DNA of 64,000 nucleotides from Ardenticatenaceae bacterium (GTDB lineage Bacteria > Chloroflexota > Anaerolineae > Promineifilales > Promineifilaceae): positions 170,879 through 234,878 of the forward strand of contig JACKBT010000003.1 in assembly GCA_020634415.1 (NCBI GenBank), in the 5' to 3' direction. The translations under genes were made by a program, and so were the position numbers. Of the stretch, positions 25,130 to 36,077 are shown piece after piece; positions within the stretch are counted from its first letter, which is position 1, and each line of letters opens with the position of its first letter. The notes under the pieces are model-generated. The model did no database searches and was not told where the DNA came from. It saw nothing but the letters and a program-made list of their open reading frames with translations.

Positions 25130-27277
25130 TCAGGCACTGCGCACAACGTCCCCGTCTTTCTCGTCGTCCTCGCTCCCGTTGGTGGAAGCGGCCAGGGATA
25201 GGGTCGTCGTTTTGCCCACCCGAATTTTGGCCCCACGCGCCGGATTGAGAATGATGGGATCGCGGGAGGGAATCTTCATCTCATCCACAAAAGTACCGTT
25301 ACTGCTGCCTAAATCTTCAATGTAAAACGCCCCATCGGTAAGGGTAATGCGGGCATGTTTACGGGAAATATGCTGATCGCCGCGAATAGACAGATCTGCG
25401 CCTTCGCGGCCAATGGTGTAGGGGAATTTGGCAACTTCCCAGGCTTCGCTTGTCACCTGAGAGGTGTCGGGGGATTCAAGAATGCGGATGTAAACCGTTT
25501 TGGCGGCGGCCGGGGCTGGCTCGCGGATAGGTTCAGGTTTGCGGCGGGCACGTCGCTTGCCAATGGCCTGCCCAATGAGCCAACTGAACAGAATGGCGAT
25601 AGCCAGTAAAAGCAGGAATAAGAGGATAAGCAGGGGGGTTGCCATGAGTGTACTCCAGGCGTAGACAAAGGCGTTGGTGGGGGGGGTGTAGATGAATTGG
25701 TAATCGGCCGTTGCCAGACGGCTGCCATCTTCAGCCAGAGCATTGACAATGAGCGTATAAGCCCCCCCAGGAGCCGAAAATGGTGTTTGCGCCAGCGCAT
25801 CTGCGCCCACCGTTAGCGGGAAGCTGTCTGTCTGCTGCCCATCCAAACGGTCAATCAAAATGCCCTCATATTGGCTAATGCGTTCGCCGTTTTCAATGTG
25901 GAGATTGATGAAAAATTGGGGTATGTCATCCTCAATTTGGAAGGCACGGAGATTGAGCTTGGGAGCTTCGTCTATCACCTGGACGGCATCAATGGCAAAG
26001 CGAATGGGCTGCGGCGGATCGTAACGGAATTGGTGGGTGGCGCTCAGGGTGCTGCCGCGCTCGTCTTTGAGGGGATTGCCGACCCCATCCACCGGCGTGG
26101 CGGTGACGCGATAGGCTCGTCCGGCATTCAGTTGGCGTGTGACCAACCGGATTTGCTGGGTGATCCAGGGGCTGTTTTGGGGGAAGGTGTTGATTTGTAC
26201 GTTGTTTTCAACGTCTGTTACGTCAATTTGGAGATGGTTGACGTTTTCGTAGCCGGTGAGAGCGACATCGAACAGGTAGAGATCGGCCGTTTCGTCATAA
26301 GTAAAATTGCGAATCTCCACCGTTACCGGGTCGGGCTGGGTGCGGTAGTCGCGGCTGGAAAAGAAGCTGACGGGAGCTGACGGCAAGGGGTTTTGGGCAG
26401 AATCGGTAAGGAGGAGGATGCCCCGCTGGTAGCCTTGCGTGGGCAGCAGTTGGGCACGCGCCAGCCATTGTTGGCGCACATCGGTCATGATTTCGTTGAA
26501 AAGCTGCGCCAATGTTTCGGAACCGCCCACGGCCGATCGCGCCCCAGTTGCCCTGGCCAGGTTGCTCAAATCGGCCGAGTTCAGACGAACATCGCTTTCG
26601 GCCAGGCCAACTGTGTGAATGGGAACGGGCACCCGGCGATTGCTGGCGAGGTTGACGAGTTGATCGTAGGTGTTGCGGCTGCACGTGCCGCTGCCCCCGC
26701 CGCGCCGCAGTTCGTCGCGGCCATCGCTAAACAGCACCAGAGCACGGCGCGGCGTGTTACGGGCAATTTGGTCGAGGGATTGAACGGCCGTTATCGCCAC
26801 ATCATACAAACAAGTGCCGCTGTCATCTATCTCCACCTGGTTAATCGCCTGGATAACCTGACTTTGGTCATTGGTGAAGGGCTGAATGAGATCAATGCTT
26901 TCGGTGAAGCGCATGACGGCAAATTGGGCTTCCAGGGGAGCCAGGGAAACCAGGTCAATGGCCGCCTGACGGATGTCATCAATGACTGGAGCCATACTGC
27001 CGCTGGCATCGAGCACCAGCACAATGTAGAAAGGGGCTTTCTCGATCTGGGCCTGGTAGCGGCTGCCATCTTCCAGCAAAATGGCGGCGGTGCTGTCGGG
27101 CTGTAAGCCAGTGGGGTCGCTGACGCTGAAGTAAACGTTGAGGTTGACAGCTTCTGGGCCTTCAATGACTTGAGCATCACTGACGGTAACGGCCGTTCCC
27201 GCTTGCGCTCGCACATCTACGGCCATAAGCAGCAGCAGGAAAATGAGGAGGAGGGGTAAACGGCCGTTTTGCTTCAT
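25130..27277 (-). CDS. Membrane-anchored VWA-FHA protein
   Basis: A 715-aa protein; ATG 27277 lies 10 bases after the stop of the giant kinase gene and opens with a signal peptide (RLPLLLIFLLLLMAVDVRAQA). A VWA domain follows (~82-280) with MIDAS residues D90-A-S92-G-S94 in IVLVLDASGSMAPV and later FSDGRDE. Then come Ig-like regions, a transmembrane helix (~545-572, PLLILLFLLLLAIAILFSWLIG), a basic stop-transfer RRARRKPEP, and a C-terminal FHA domain (YTIGREGADL, ISRKHARI, DLGSSNGTFVDE). The topology is VWA outside and FHA in the cytoplasm. FHA binds phosphothreonine peptides, so it is a likely partner of the kinases upstream. The VWA could bind a protein or matrix ligand by metal-dependent adhesion. 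I see no such protein in canonical eCIS loci. Confidence 0.88.
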   Translation of the reverse strand: MKQNGRLPLLLIFLLLLMAVDVRAQAGTAVTVSDAQVIEGPEAVNLNVYFSVSDPTGLQPDSTAAILLEDGSRYQAQIEKAPFYIVLVLDASGSMAPVIDDIRQAAIDLVSLAPLEAQFAVMRFTESIDLIQPFTNDQSQVIQAINQVEIDDSGTCLYDVAITAVQSLDQIARNTPRRALVLFSDGRDELRRGGGSGTCSRNTYDQLVNLASNRRVPVPIHTVGLAESDVRLNSADLSNLARATGARSAVGGSETLAQLFNEIMTDVRQQWLARAQLLPTQGYQRGILLLTDSAQNPLPSAPVSFFSSRDYRTQPDPVTVEIRNFTYDETADLYLFDVALTGYENVNHLQIDVTDVENNVQINTFPQNSPWITQQIRLVTRQLNAGRAYRVTATPVDGVGNPLKDERGSTLSATHQFRYDPPQPIRFAIDAVQVIDEAPKLNLRAFQIEDDIPQFFINLHIENGERISQYEGILIDRLDGQQTDSFPLTVGADALAQTPFSAPGGAYTLIVNALAEDGSRLATADYQFIYTPPTNAFVYAWSTLMATPLLILLFLLLLAIAILFSWLIGQAIGKRRARRKPEPIREPAPAAAKTVYIRILESPDTSQVTSEAWEVAKFPYTIGREGADLSIRGDQHISRKHARITLTDGAFYIEDLGSSNGTFVDEMKIPSRDPIILNPARGAKIRVGKTTTLSLAASTNGSEDDEKDGDVVRSA

Positions 27278-27287
27278 ACGTAACCTG

Positions 27288-30200
27288 TTAACACACATTC
27301 GGGCCATCATCCAACAGGGTGATAACACCAATACCATCAATAATCACACCATTAATGGGCAGACTCAAAATCACATTAAACGTTTCTGGTGGGTTCTCCG
27401 GGCTGCCATTGCAAATCAAATTAACCTGCACAAACCCCGTCAACGAACCAGCCGTAATGGTGAGCGTGCCATTGACAATGGGATTGTAATCAGCGGCGGA
27501 GTTCGTGCCTGGTGTAGCCGTGCCGCCGCCGGTGTTGACGGTGACAGTGACCATTTGTACACTGGCAATAGAGAGCGTGACCGGCACCATCACAAACGGC
27601 TCTGTCTCCGTGATGGTGACATCGCCTATGGAAATCAGCGGCCCATCGTTGTCTACGATTGTGCCCACACCCTGATTATCACCAATCGTGCCGTTGACCA
27701 CGCCGCTTAGATTGACATTAAAGGTCTCATTCAATTCATCGGTGGCATCATCATTGATGGTGACGGTAATGACCCCAGTGGTGGCCCCGGCTGGTATCAC
27801 CAATGTGCCGCTGGTGGCTGTGTAATCACCAGGGCTGTTGGCCGAGCCATTGGCGGTGGCAAAGTTGACGCTGGTATTGAAACTGCTAACGGTGGCCTGC
27901 GTGACGGTGAAGGTGGCTGTGCCGATGGACTCATCCATGGTGACATCCACGATGGTGAGATCGGGAACGGCTTCGTCGTTGACGATGGTGACAACGCCCT
28001 GGTTATCGGTGATGGTGGCGTTGGTGGCGTTGAAGATATTGGCGAAGAAGGTCTCGTCCAATTCGTAAATGGCATCGGGACTGAGGGTGACGTTGAAGGT
28101 TTTGGCTGTGCCATCGCCGCCGGCCCAGTTGAGGGTGTTGGTGGCAACGGCCGTATAATCCACCCCAGCCGTCGCCGTATCATCGGCTGTGTTGTATTGC
28201 ACGGATACCGGTGAGGCACTAACGCCCGTCATGGCGACAGAGACAACGGCCGTTGTCGTGCCACCCGTCCCTTCATTAATCAACACATCCTGCACCGCCA
28301 GCGTGGGAATATCATCATTGGTAATGGTGATGGTGGCTGGGCTGCCACTGGTGGTCGCGTTGGCTGGGTTGGTCAGATTCAAAAACAGTGTCTCATCCAA
28401 TTCGCTGATGCTGTCGGTGGTGATAGGGATGTTGATCACCCGGCTGGTGGTGTCGCCAGAAGTCCAGGTGAAGAGACCGCTCTGGGCCGTGTAGTCGGAA
28501 CCTGCATTGGCGGTGTCGTCGGCGGTGGCGTAATTGACCGTAACGGGTGAACTATTGATGCCGGTGATGGTGACGAAGAGAACGGCCGTTGTCGTACCCC
28601 CCGTGCCTTCCACAATCGTCGTATCGGTAATGGTAACGGTGGGCAGATCATCATCCACAATCGTCACCGTCGCCTGATTATCAAGAATGTTGGCGTTGGT
28701 AGGGTTGAAGATGTTGGCGAAGAATGTCTCATCATATTCGTTGACCCCATCGCTGCTGATAGGCACATTGATGAAGCGGGCAGTGGTGTCACCGGAGTTC
28801 CAGGTGAAGGTGGCAGTGGTCACAGCGGTGTAATCTACACCAGCAACGGCCGTATCATCGGCCGTCGCATACTGCACCGTGATGGGCGAACTGCTGACAC
28901 CGGCAACCGTCACCGTTACGGCCACCGTGCCGCTGCCCTCATCCACCACCGCAGCCTCCACACCCAACGAAGGCAAATCATCATCCACAATTGTCACCAC
29001 GCCCTGATTATTGGTAAGGGTGGCGTTGCCCGGATTGGTCAAATTAACAAAGAAAGTCTCGTCCAGTTCGTTTACATTGTCGGTGTTGATGGGAATGCTG
29101 ATGACCCGATCCGAGACATCGCCAGAATTCCAGGTGAGCAGGCCGCTGGTGTTGGTATAGTCGGAGCCAGCCGTCGCCACATCATTGGCGGTGGCATAGT
29201 TGACGGTGACGGGGGAACTGTTGACCCCGGTGATGGTGACGGTGATTACGGCCGTTGTCGCCCCCCCCGTGCCTTCCACAATAGAAGCATCCGCAATGGC
29301 CAGCGTGGGGAAATCATCATCCACAATCGTTACCGTAGATTGGGCAGTGCCAATGGTAGCATTGACCGCATTGGACAAATCTACGAGGAAGGTTTCGTCG
29401 AATTCGTTCAGACTGTCGGTGGCCACAGAGATGTTGATGAATTTGGGCGAACTATCACCAGCAGCCCAGTTGAGGGTGTTGGTGGCAGCCGTGTAGTCGA
29501 GACCGGCAACGGCCGTTCCGTCCGTAGTGGCATAGTCCACCGAGATGGGCAAGCCGCTGGAACCGGTCATGGTAACAGTGATAACGGCCGTTGAGTTGCC
29601 CCCCGTCTCCTCCAACACCGAGGCATCGGCAATAAAGAGTGCCGGGGCATCATCATCATCCAAAATCGTGATCTGCGCTTGCGGGTTAGGCATCGTCGCG
29701 CCCCCCGTTACCCCCGAGAAATTCACAAAGAAGTCCTCCGACAAACCCTCATCTATCACATCACCATTCACGGTGAGATTAATCGTTCGTGGGCCGGATG
29801 TACCTGCCAGCCAGGTTACAGTTTGGGCGGGATTGATGCCGATATAGTCGTTCAATGTACCACTGGTGGCTGTGCCATCGGCCGTTAGATAATTGACCGA
29901 AATATCTTGGAAACTCAAACCAGTCATCGTCACGGTGAGCGTCGCCAGGACGGTGCCGCTGTCGCCTTCGGTAACGCTGATATCTCCTGTCGTCAACACG
30001 GGCGGGCTGTCATTATCTACAATGCTGGCCACGACGCTGCTGACGGGAATGTTGTTGTAGTTGGCATCGCTGCTGCTGGCCGTGTGCAGGATGGTGCCGC
30101 TGTGGGGGTTTACTTCGTCAATGGCATCGTCAACGGCCGTTACCGTAATCGTCTGCGGAATATTCCAGGTTGTGGTCTGGAAGGTAATCGTGATGGGCGC

Positions 30201-33200
30201 ACCCGTCCCCGCTCCCAAATCCAGTTCATTATCCGGGTCGGCCACAATAATCACATTGGCGGTAGGCAAACTGGTTAATACCAGTTCGTATGTATCCGTA
30301 GCCCCATCTTCCGACACATTGGTGCTGCCACCCGATTCCGTCACAATAACCCCGGCCGTGTCATTGTCCGTCACCGTCACCGAGACTGTGTTAATGGCAA
30401 TGCTGGCGTAATTGGGGTCTAAGCTGGTGGCCGAATGCCCCACCACACTGGTTTCGCTGGTTTCTACACTAAAATCATCAATAGCCGCCACCGTTACAGA
30501 CTGCGGGGTGTCCCAGTCGCTGCTAGTAAAGGTCAGTTGGGTGGAATTGCCCGCGCCAGCGCCGTTTAATTGGATATCGTTGACATTGGTTGTGGCCTGG
30601 ATGGTTAAGATGACATTGGCTGTCGGTTCTGAGTCCAAAACAATGGTATAGGAATCAGTGGCTCCGCCTTCGGCAACGGCCGTTCCGCCCGATTCTGTCA
30701 CCGTTACCCCCGCCGTATCATCATCGGCCACTGTCACCGTCACATCATCCGCGTCCAGGTTGTTGTAGTTGGGGTCAAGACTGGTGGCCGGTTTGGTCTG
30801 CACGATACAGGTTTGGTTGCCATCGTCAATGTCATCATCAACGGCCGTTACCGTCAAATTCACCCCTGTATTCCAGTTCGATGGCGTCAGCGTGGCCGGC
30901 CCACCGCTCACCGTACAAATCGCCGCATTATTGCTGTCTACGGCAATGGAAACATTGGCTATGGGCTGGCTGTTGAGCGTGATGGAGAAAACGGCCGTGC
31001 TGTTGGGTTCCGTAACAGTCAGCGAAAGCGGACTGACCAAAATATCGGCACTATCATCATCCTCAACCGTCACCGCCACATCATCCACATCCTCCGCATC
31101 CAGAGCATTATAAGTGGTGTCACTGCTGGTGGGATTGCCCGTCACCGCCGGGCAAGATTGGTCGCCGTCGGCAATGGCATCGTCAACGGCCGTTACCGTC
31201 ACATTCACTCCCGTATTCCAATTCACACTGGTCAAAACCACCGAAGCAGCCGACAGCGTACATTGAGAGTTCGCCGAGAGCGGCACAGTTACATCAGCCG
31301 TGGGCTGGCTCGTCAACTTCACATTAAAGCTGTCAGAACCATTCGGCTCGCTAATTGTTAACGATAGCGGTGACACCGTAAAACCAGCCACATCATCATC
31401 CAAAACGGTTACAGTGACATTATCCACATCATTGCCCGTCAGCGCGTCATAAATCGCATCGGTGCTGGTGGGGTCGCCCGTTGTCACCGTACAGGTCTGT
31501 GTCCCATCGGCAACGGCATCGTTAACGGCCGTTACCGTCACATCCACCCCTGCGCTCCAGTCATTCACATTAATCGTCACCGACGCTGGCACCGAGCAGT
31601 TCGTGCCGCTAGACAGCGGTATAGTCACATCATCTGTCGGCTGCGTCAGCAAACTGATGTTAAACATATCGTTGCCATTTGGCTCACTAATCGAAAGCGT
31701 AAGCGGACTCACTGCAAAACCAGACGTATCGTTATCCGAAATCGTAACCGTTGCATTGCCCGTCTGAATAGAAGAATTGCTGGAATTATTCGACAAAGCC
31801 ACCGAGAAATTCTCGTTATTCTCATCAATTTGGTCATCGTTGATGGTAATCTCAATGGTCTTAACCACATCCACCTGCCCGGCAGACCAGGCCAGGGTCG
31901 AAGGTGACAACACTTGATCATAATCACCACTGCCGGCTGTACCATCCACGGTCACGTAATCTACAGTCACAACCTCGCTGCTGCCCCCATTCATCCGCAC
32001 CGACAATTCCACAGAACCCGCATCCTCACTTACCGTCTTGTTGCCCAACAGTTCAATGGTGGGGGTGTCATCGTCATCGGTAATGGTGTAAACGGCCGTA
32101 TCATCCGTAATCGTCGCATTCGTCGCATTCGACAACGTAATAATAAACGTCTCATCCGGCTCATCAATCACATCACTCAACATCGGCACCGTAATCAACT
32201 GCGCCCCCGTGCTGCCCGCCGCCCAAGTCAGCGTCCCACTCGAAGCCGTATAATCACTGCCCGCCGTCGCCGTGTCATTGCTCGTAGCATAATTCACCGT
32301 CACACTCGCACTGCTCAGCCCCGTCATAATAACCGTAATAGACGCATCCCCCGTCTCCTGCACCGGCCCCACATCTTGAATCGCCAACGTCGGCGCCGCA
32401 TCATTATCCGTAATCGTCACCGTGCCAATGCCATCTTCCAGCGTGGCATTGGCCGGGCCAGACAAAACCACACTCAACGTCTCATTCTGTTCATCAATGG
32501 CATCATCCGTCACACTCAACGTCAGCGTCTTATCCCCCGTTTCGCCAGCGGCCCAGGTCAGCGTGCCACTGAGTGCCGTGTAATCCGTACCACTTGTCGC
32601 CGAAACATCAGCACTGGCATAACTCACAGTCACATCCGCGCTGCTCAACCCTTCCATCGTCACCAAAATCGTGCTGGAAGTGGCTCCTTCAGCAATGGTC
32701 ACATCAGCAATAGTAAGCGTAGGCGTGGCATCATCATCCACAATGCTCACCAAAGCTGTCCCGTCAGCAATCACCCCAATTTCGGCATTGCTCAAGGTCA
32801 CATTGAAGGTTTCATTTGGCTCGTCTACTTCATCATTCAGCAGAGTGATACTAAAGCTCTTTTCACCCGTTTCCCCAGGCGCCCAGGTCAAAGAACCGTT
32901 TGCGCCTGTGTAATCTGTGCCGGCCACAGCCGTGCTGTCGGAGGTGGTGTAGTCAACCGAAACGGCCGATAAACTATCATTCGTCATCTCCACCACCATC
33001 ACCACCGTACCCGCATTCTCATTCGCCGTCACATCACTAATAGACAGAGCCGGTGTATCATTCTCATCATCAATCAAAATCGTAAACTGCTTGGCAAACG
33101 TGCCGCCCAAGCCATTATCAGCTTCCACCCGAATGCTGTACGTGGCCTTCGTTTCATAATCCATGGCAACGGCCGTTTTCAGCGTCACCCCATCCACAAA

Positions 33201-36059
33201 AAAGGCATCATTATCATCATCCCCCGTCCCCGAAACCAGATCATACGTATACCGAATACTCGACTGCGCCAGTTGCACCTCTTGAGCAGACTTAGCCAAC
33301 CCCTGCGGCTTGGCCCCACTCAAAAACAGACCAGCCACCTCCGGCCCGCCATCCAACAAACCAGACGAACTGGCCGCAAACGACCCCACCGTCGTACCAA
33401 TATCACTATTCTCCTCCACACTCAAATTATCCAGCGTAATATCCGTCGGCGGCGGCACGGGCGTGGGTGTTACTACCTCCTGGGCCGCTGCCAACTCCTC
33501 CTGGGCCGCCGCCAGATCCTCCTGCGCCGAAGCAATATCCGCCGCCGACTGATCCGCAATCGCTTGCAGCGCATCGGCAGTGGCTTGCAGCGCATCGGCG
33601 GTGGCCTGGGCCGCCGCCGCTTCTTCCGACTGACCAGCCGCCGCCAACGCTTCGGCCGTCAGGCGGATAGCCGATGCCTCACCCTGCGCCGCACTCGCCG
33701 CCGACTGAGCGGCCGTTGCCGTCGCCCCCACCGCATCGGCCGTCGCCTGAATCGCCGCCGCCGTCGCCTGGGCAGCATCAAGCTGCTGCTTATTCTCCGC
33801 CTCAATTTGCAGATAAAGCCAATATCCCAACAGCCCCAATATCAACAGCAGCAAAATAAAGAAAATGATCGCCCCCCGTGAAATACGAGGCTTCACCTCA
33901 AGCTGGCCTTCAAGCGTTTGCCAATCTCTCGTTTCAGTACGAACCCGTACTTTATAGGGGAAAGGGCTGGTTGGGGTACGGAACCAGGGGCGCTTCTTTG
34001 GTTTTACACGAAAACCCAACGTGCCTTGCGTACCAGCAGGCACAGTAATCATCCGGTGTATCTCATCAAAATCTGCCAGGGTGGCCCCACGCGGTTCATC
34101 AAATTCAAACAGCAGGGCATCACTGTCGTCAATGCCTGCCACCGTATATTTATTATCGAAGTTACTGTGATCGGCGATAGTGAGACGACTGGTGACTTTT
34201 TCCTGCAAATTACGGGGGTGCATGTCCAGGGCAAAGTCTTCAAACGGCGCAACCGCAATGGAGCCATCAATCACTTCCTGTACACCTCTGGAAGTGGTGG
34301 CAATAACGTGATAGGTATGGGGACCAGCTACGACTGTGTGATTTTGGGGGGCAACGGCCGTCATCGTTGTGGTGTGCGTCTCATTCGGCAGCAGCTTGGC
34401 TTGGGGAGTCAGCACCGTTATCCAGCTAACCGGCAGCCCACTCTCCTCCACCCGAATAAAAATATCCTCCACCGTCGTCCCCACATTCTGCACCGACACT
34501 TCCAGGAAAACCTCAGCACCAGGTGTCACCTCCATGTGCGCCGGTGTAATCGTAATGCTTAAGATGTCCCCCTCAGTCGTCAGCACGGGTGCGCCAGCAA
34601 AGTCGGGAATAGCTACGGCCGCCGCTGCGGGAACCGCTACCACAGCCGCCGCAGCCCCAACCCCATTTTTAGGCGAACCATTTTGAGAACGGCCGTCTCC
34701 CTTCGGCCCATTAGACGACGGAGCAGGTGCTGGCTTATCTTGCCAATTAATGCGTGGCATTCGGTGCTGCGTCTTGGCAAAAGATTGCCAACGCAGAGAG
34801 AAAGAGCCAATTTGCAGCGTCTGGTCATCCAACCATTCACGAGGCTTATTAAACTCCACCGGCACACTATCCAAAAACGTGCCATTGGTGCTGCCCAAAT
34901 CAGACACCTGCCAGCCGCTTTCCGTGCGCTCCAAACGCACATGCTGCCCCGACACAGCATTGTCATCCAGCACAATGTCATTCCCCGGCTGACGGCCGAT
35001 TGTCAGGCTAGTTTTCGTCACCCCCACAATCCGCGACTCTTCCCAGGGGTGGGCAATAAGCAGGCGGTAATTACCCTCCGTAATCCAGGTTTTGTTCACA
35101 TCAATGCGATTGGGTACATCCACCCCAATGAGCCAACGCTTCTCAATCCACTGCGTCACAACCCCATCATTTACAGTGGTCGCGGCCGCCACAGCCCCCG
35201 CGCTCAAATCAATCTGCCGCAAAGCGTGGGCCAGTTCCGCACCCGTTTGGTAACGGTCTCCCGGCTTCTTCGCCAGGGTTTTGAGGATGATATTCTCAAT
35301 AGAATTAGGTAAATCGGGGTTAACCAGGCGCGGCGGCAGGGGCGCATCTTGCAAATGCTTGACAATATCGGCTGGGGCTTCGATTTTGAAGGGCAGTTGG
35401 CCGGTAGAAAGTTGGTAAAGGACAATGCCGAGAGAGTAAATGTCGGAACGGCCGTCTAGCGGCATATTGGCACACTGCTCCGGCGACATATACGGCAGCG
35501 ACCCCATAAACGGATTCGTCGCCATCTCCTGCGCATCCTTAATCAGCATCGCCAGCCCAAAATCACAGATAACCGCTTGCTTAACCCCCGTGCCGCTGCC
35601 ATTATTTTGGTTAAGCTTCAACAAAATATTGTCAGGCTTAACATCCCGGTGAATCAGGCCACGCTGGTGGGCATAAGACAGCCCTTCCGCCACCTGCGTT
35701 CCCACCGTCACCACCTGGTGCAGGGCAATGCGCTTGCCCGTCCACTGCAACTGCTTCAGATAACCCGTAAGGCTGCCCCCCGGCAGATACTCCATCACCA
35801 AATAAGGCACACCCTCAAACGCACCTTGCTGGAAAATTTTAATAATGGCGGGGCTGTTAAAATTGGTAACAGCCCGCGATTCTTGAGCGAAACGTTCTTG
35901 GAATTGGGCCTGATGGGCCAGATGCGCGTGCATGATTTTGAAGGCCACCGACTGATTCTTGCTCAAATCATAGGCGCGATAGACTGAGGCCATGCCCCCT
36001 TCCCCCAGCAGGGCCTCAATTTGGTAATGGTCTATCTGTTTTCCAATTAAGTAGCTCAT
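27288..36059 (-). CDS. Giant receptor-type Ser/Thr protein kinase with FHA domain and about 17 extracellular Calx-beta repeats
   Basis: A 2923-aa protein. Residues 10-280 are a Hanks-type kinase with all key parts: glycine loop LLGEGGMASVY, Lys41, catalytic loop H-R-D139-V-K-P-D-N and DFG at 166-168. An FHA domain spans ~335-428 (LTIGRQPGNDI, SGQHVRLE, DLGSTNGTF). Two Ig-like modules reach ~725. A membrane helix (~730-752, IIFFILLLLILGLLGYWLYLQ) has basic residues on the N-terminal side, so the kinase is inside. Outside come an Ala-rich coiled-coil stalk (~755-860), a cadherin-like unit and about 17 Calx-beta domains, each ending in a calcium-type VDDD/TDND motif. It looks like a receptor sensing calcium or a surface ligand. 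It sits inside the eCIS operon, where tail fibre or tape-measure genes usually lie. Many ACGGCCGT words occur in it, so it is long resident. Confidence 0.9.
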   Translation of the reverse strand: MSYLIGKQIDHYQIEALLGEGGMASVYRAYDLSKNQSVAFKIMHAHLAHQAQFQERFAQESRAVTNFNSPAIIKIFQQGAFEGVPYLVMEYLPGGSLTGYLKQLQWTGKRIALHQVVTVGTQVAEGLSYAHQRGLIHRDVKPDNILLKLNQNNGSGTGVKQAVICDFGLAMLIKDAQEMATNPFMGSLPYMSPEQCANMPLDGRSDIYSLGIVLYQLSTGQLPFKIEAPADIVKHLQDAPLPPRLVNPDLPNSIENIILKTLAKKPGDRYQTGAELAHALRQIDLSAGAVAAATTVNDGVVTQWIEKRWLIGVDVPNRIDVNKTWITEGNYRLLIAHPWEESRIVGVTKTSLTIGRQPGNDIVLDDNAVSGQHVRLERTESGWQVSDLGSTNGTFLDSVPVEFNKPREWLDDQTLQIGSFSLRWQSFAKTQHRMPRINWQDKPAPAPSSNGPKGDGRSQNGSPKNGVGAAAAVVAVPAAAAVAIPDFAGAPVLTTEGDILSITITPAHMEVTPGAEVFLEVSVQNVGTTVEDIFIRVEESGLPVSWITVLTPQAKLLPNETHTTTMTAVAPQNHTVVAGPHTYHVIATTSRGVQEVIDGSIAVAPFEDFALDMHPRNLQEKVTSRLTIADHSNFDNKYTVAGIDDSDALLFEFDEPRGATLADFDEIHRMITVPAGTQGTLGFRVKPKKRPWFRTPTSPFPYKVRVRTETRDWQTLEGQLEVKPRISRGAIIFFILLLLILGLLGYWLYLQIEAENKQQLDAAQATAAAIQATADAVGATATAAQSAASAAQGEASAIRLTAEALAAAGQSEEAAAAQATADALQATADALQAIADQSAADIASAQEDLAAAQEELAAAQEVVTPTPVPPPTDITLDNLSVEENSDIGTTVGSFAASSSGLLDGGPEVAGLFLSGAKPQGLAKSAQEVQLAQSSIRYTYDLVSGTGDDDNDAFFVDGVTLKTAVAMDYETKATYSIRVEADNGLGGTFAKQFTILIDDENDTPALSISDVTANENAGTVVMVVEMTNDSLSAVSVDYTTSDSTAVAGTDYTGANGSLTWAPGETGEKSFSITLLNDEVDEPNETFNVTLSNAEIGVIADGTALVSIVDDDATPTLTIADVTIAEGATSSTILVTMEGLSSADVTVSYASADVSATSGTDYTALSGTLTWAAGETGDKTLTLSVTDDAIDEQNETLSVVLSGPANATLEDGIGTVTITDNDAAPTLAIQDVGPVQETGDASITVIMTGLSSASVTVNYATSNDTATAGSDYTASSGTLTWAAGSTGAQLITVPMLSDVIDEPDETFIITLSNATNATITDDTAVYTITDDDDTPTIELLGNKTVSEDAGSVELSVRMNGGSSEVVTVDYVTVDGTAGSGDYDQVLSPSTLAWSAGQVDVVKTIEITINDDQIDENNENFSVALSNNSSNSSIQTGNATVTISDNDTSGFAVSPLTLSISEPNGNDMFNISLLTQPTDDVTIPLSSGTNCSVPASVTINVNDWSAGVDVTVTAVNDAVADGTQTCTVTTGDPTSTDAIYDALTGNDVDNVTVTVLDDDVAGFTVSPLSLTISEPNGSDSFNVKLTSQPTADVTVPLSANSQCTLSAASVVLTSVNWNTGVNVTVTAVDDAIADGDQSCPAVTGNPTSSDTTYNALDAEDVDDVAVTVEDDDSADILVSPLSLTVTEPNSTAVFSITLNSQPIANVSIAVDSNNAAICTVSGGPATLTPSNWNTGVNLTVTAVDDDIDDGNQTCIVQTKPATSLDPNYNNLDADDVTVTVADDDTAGVTVTESGGTAVAEGGATDSYTIVLDSEPTANVILTIQATTNVNDIQLNGAGAGNSTQLTFTSSDWDTPQSVTVAAIDDFSVETSETSVVGHSATSLDPNYASIAINTVSVTVTDNDTAGVIVTESGGSTNVSEDGATDTYELVLTSLPTANVIIVADPDNELDLGAGTGAPITITFQTTTWNIPQTITVTAVDDAIDEVNPHSGTILHTASSSDANYNNIPVSSVVASIVDNDSPPVLTTGDISVTEGDSGTVLATLTVTMTGLSFQDISVNYLTADGTATSGTLNDYIGINPAQTVTWLAGTSGPRTINLTVNGDVIDEGLSEDFFVNFSGVTGGATMPNPQAQITILDDDDAPALFIADASVLEETGGNSTAVITVTMTGSSGLPISVDYATTDGTAVAGLDYTAATNTLNWAAGDSSPKFINISVATDSLNEFDETFLVDLSNAVNATIGTAQSTVTIVDDDFPTLAIADASIVEGTGGATTAVITVTITGVNSSPVTVNYATANDVATAGSDYTNTSGLLTWNSGDVSDRVISIPINTDNVNELDETFFVNLTNPGNATLTNNQGVVTIVDDDLPSLGVEAAVVDEGSGTVAVTVTVAGVSSSPITVQYATADDTAVAGVDYTAVTTATFTWNSGDTTARFINVPISSDGVNEYDETFFANIFNPTNANILDNQATVTIVDDDLPTVTITDTTIVEGTGGTTTAVLFVTITGINSSPVTVNYATADDTANAGSDYTAQSGLFTWTSGDTTSRVINIPITTDSISELDETLFLNLTNPANATTSGSPATITITNDDIPTLAVQDVLINEGTGGTTTAVVSVAMTGVSASPVSVQYNTADDTATAGVDYTAVATNTLNWAGGDGTAKTFNVTLSPDAIYELDETFFANIFNATNATITDNQGVVTIVNDEAVPDLTIVDVTMDESIGTATFTVTQATVSSFNTSVNFATANGSANSPGDYTATSGTLVIPAGATTGVITVTINDDATDELNETFNVNLSGVVNGTIGDNQGVGTIVDNDGPLISIGDVTITETEPFVMVPVTLSIASVQMVTVTVNTGGGTATPGTNSAADYNPIVNGTLTITAGSLTGFVQVNLICNGSPENPPETFNVILSLPINGVIIDGIGVITLLDDGPNVC

Positions 36060-36077
36060 AGTGTCATCCTGTCCGCT

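Noticed and set aside
30000..33500. Possible phage or integron array of repeated units
   Set aside because: The periodicity is due to Calx-beta protein repeats in one continuous frame.
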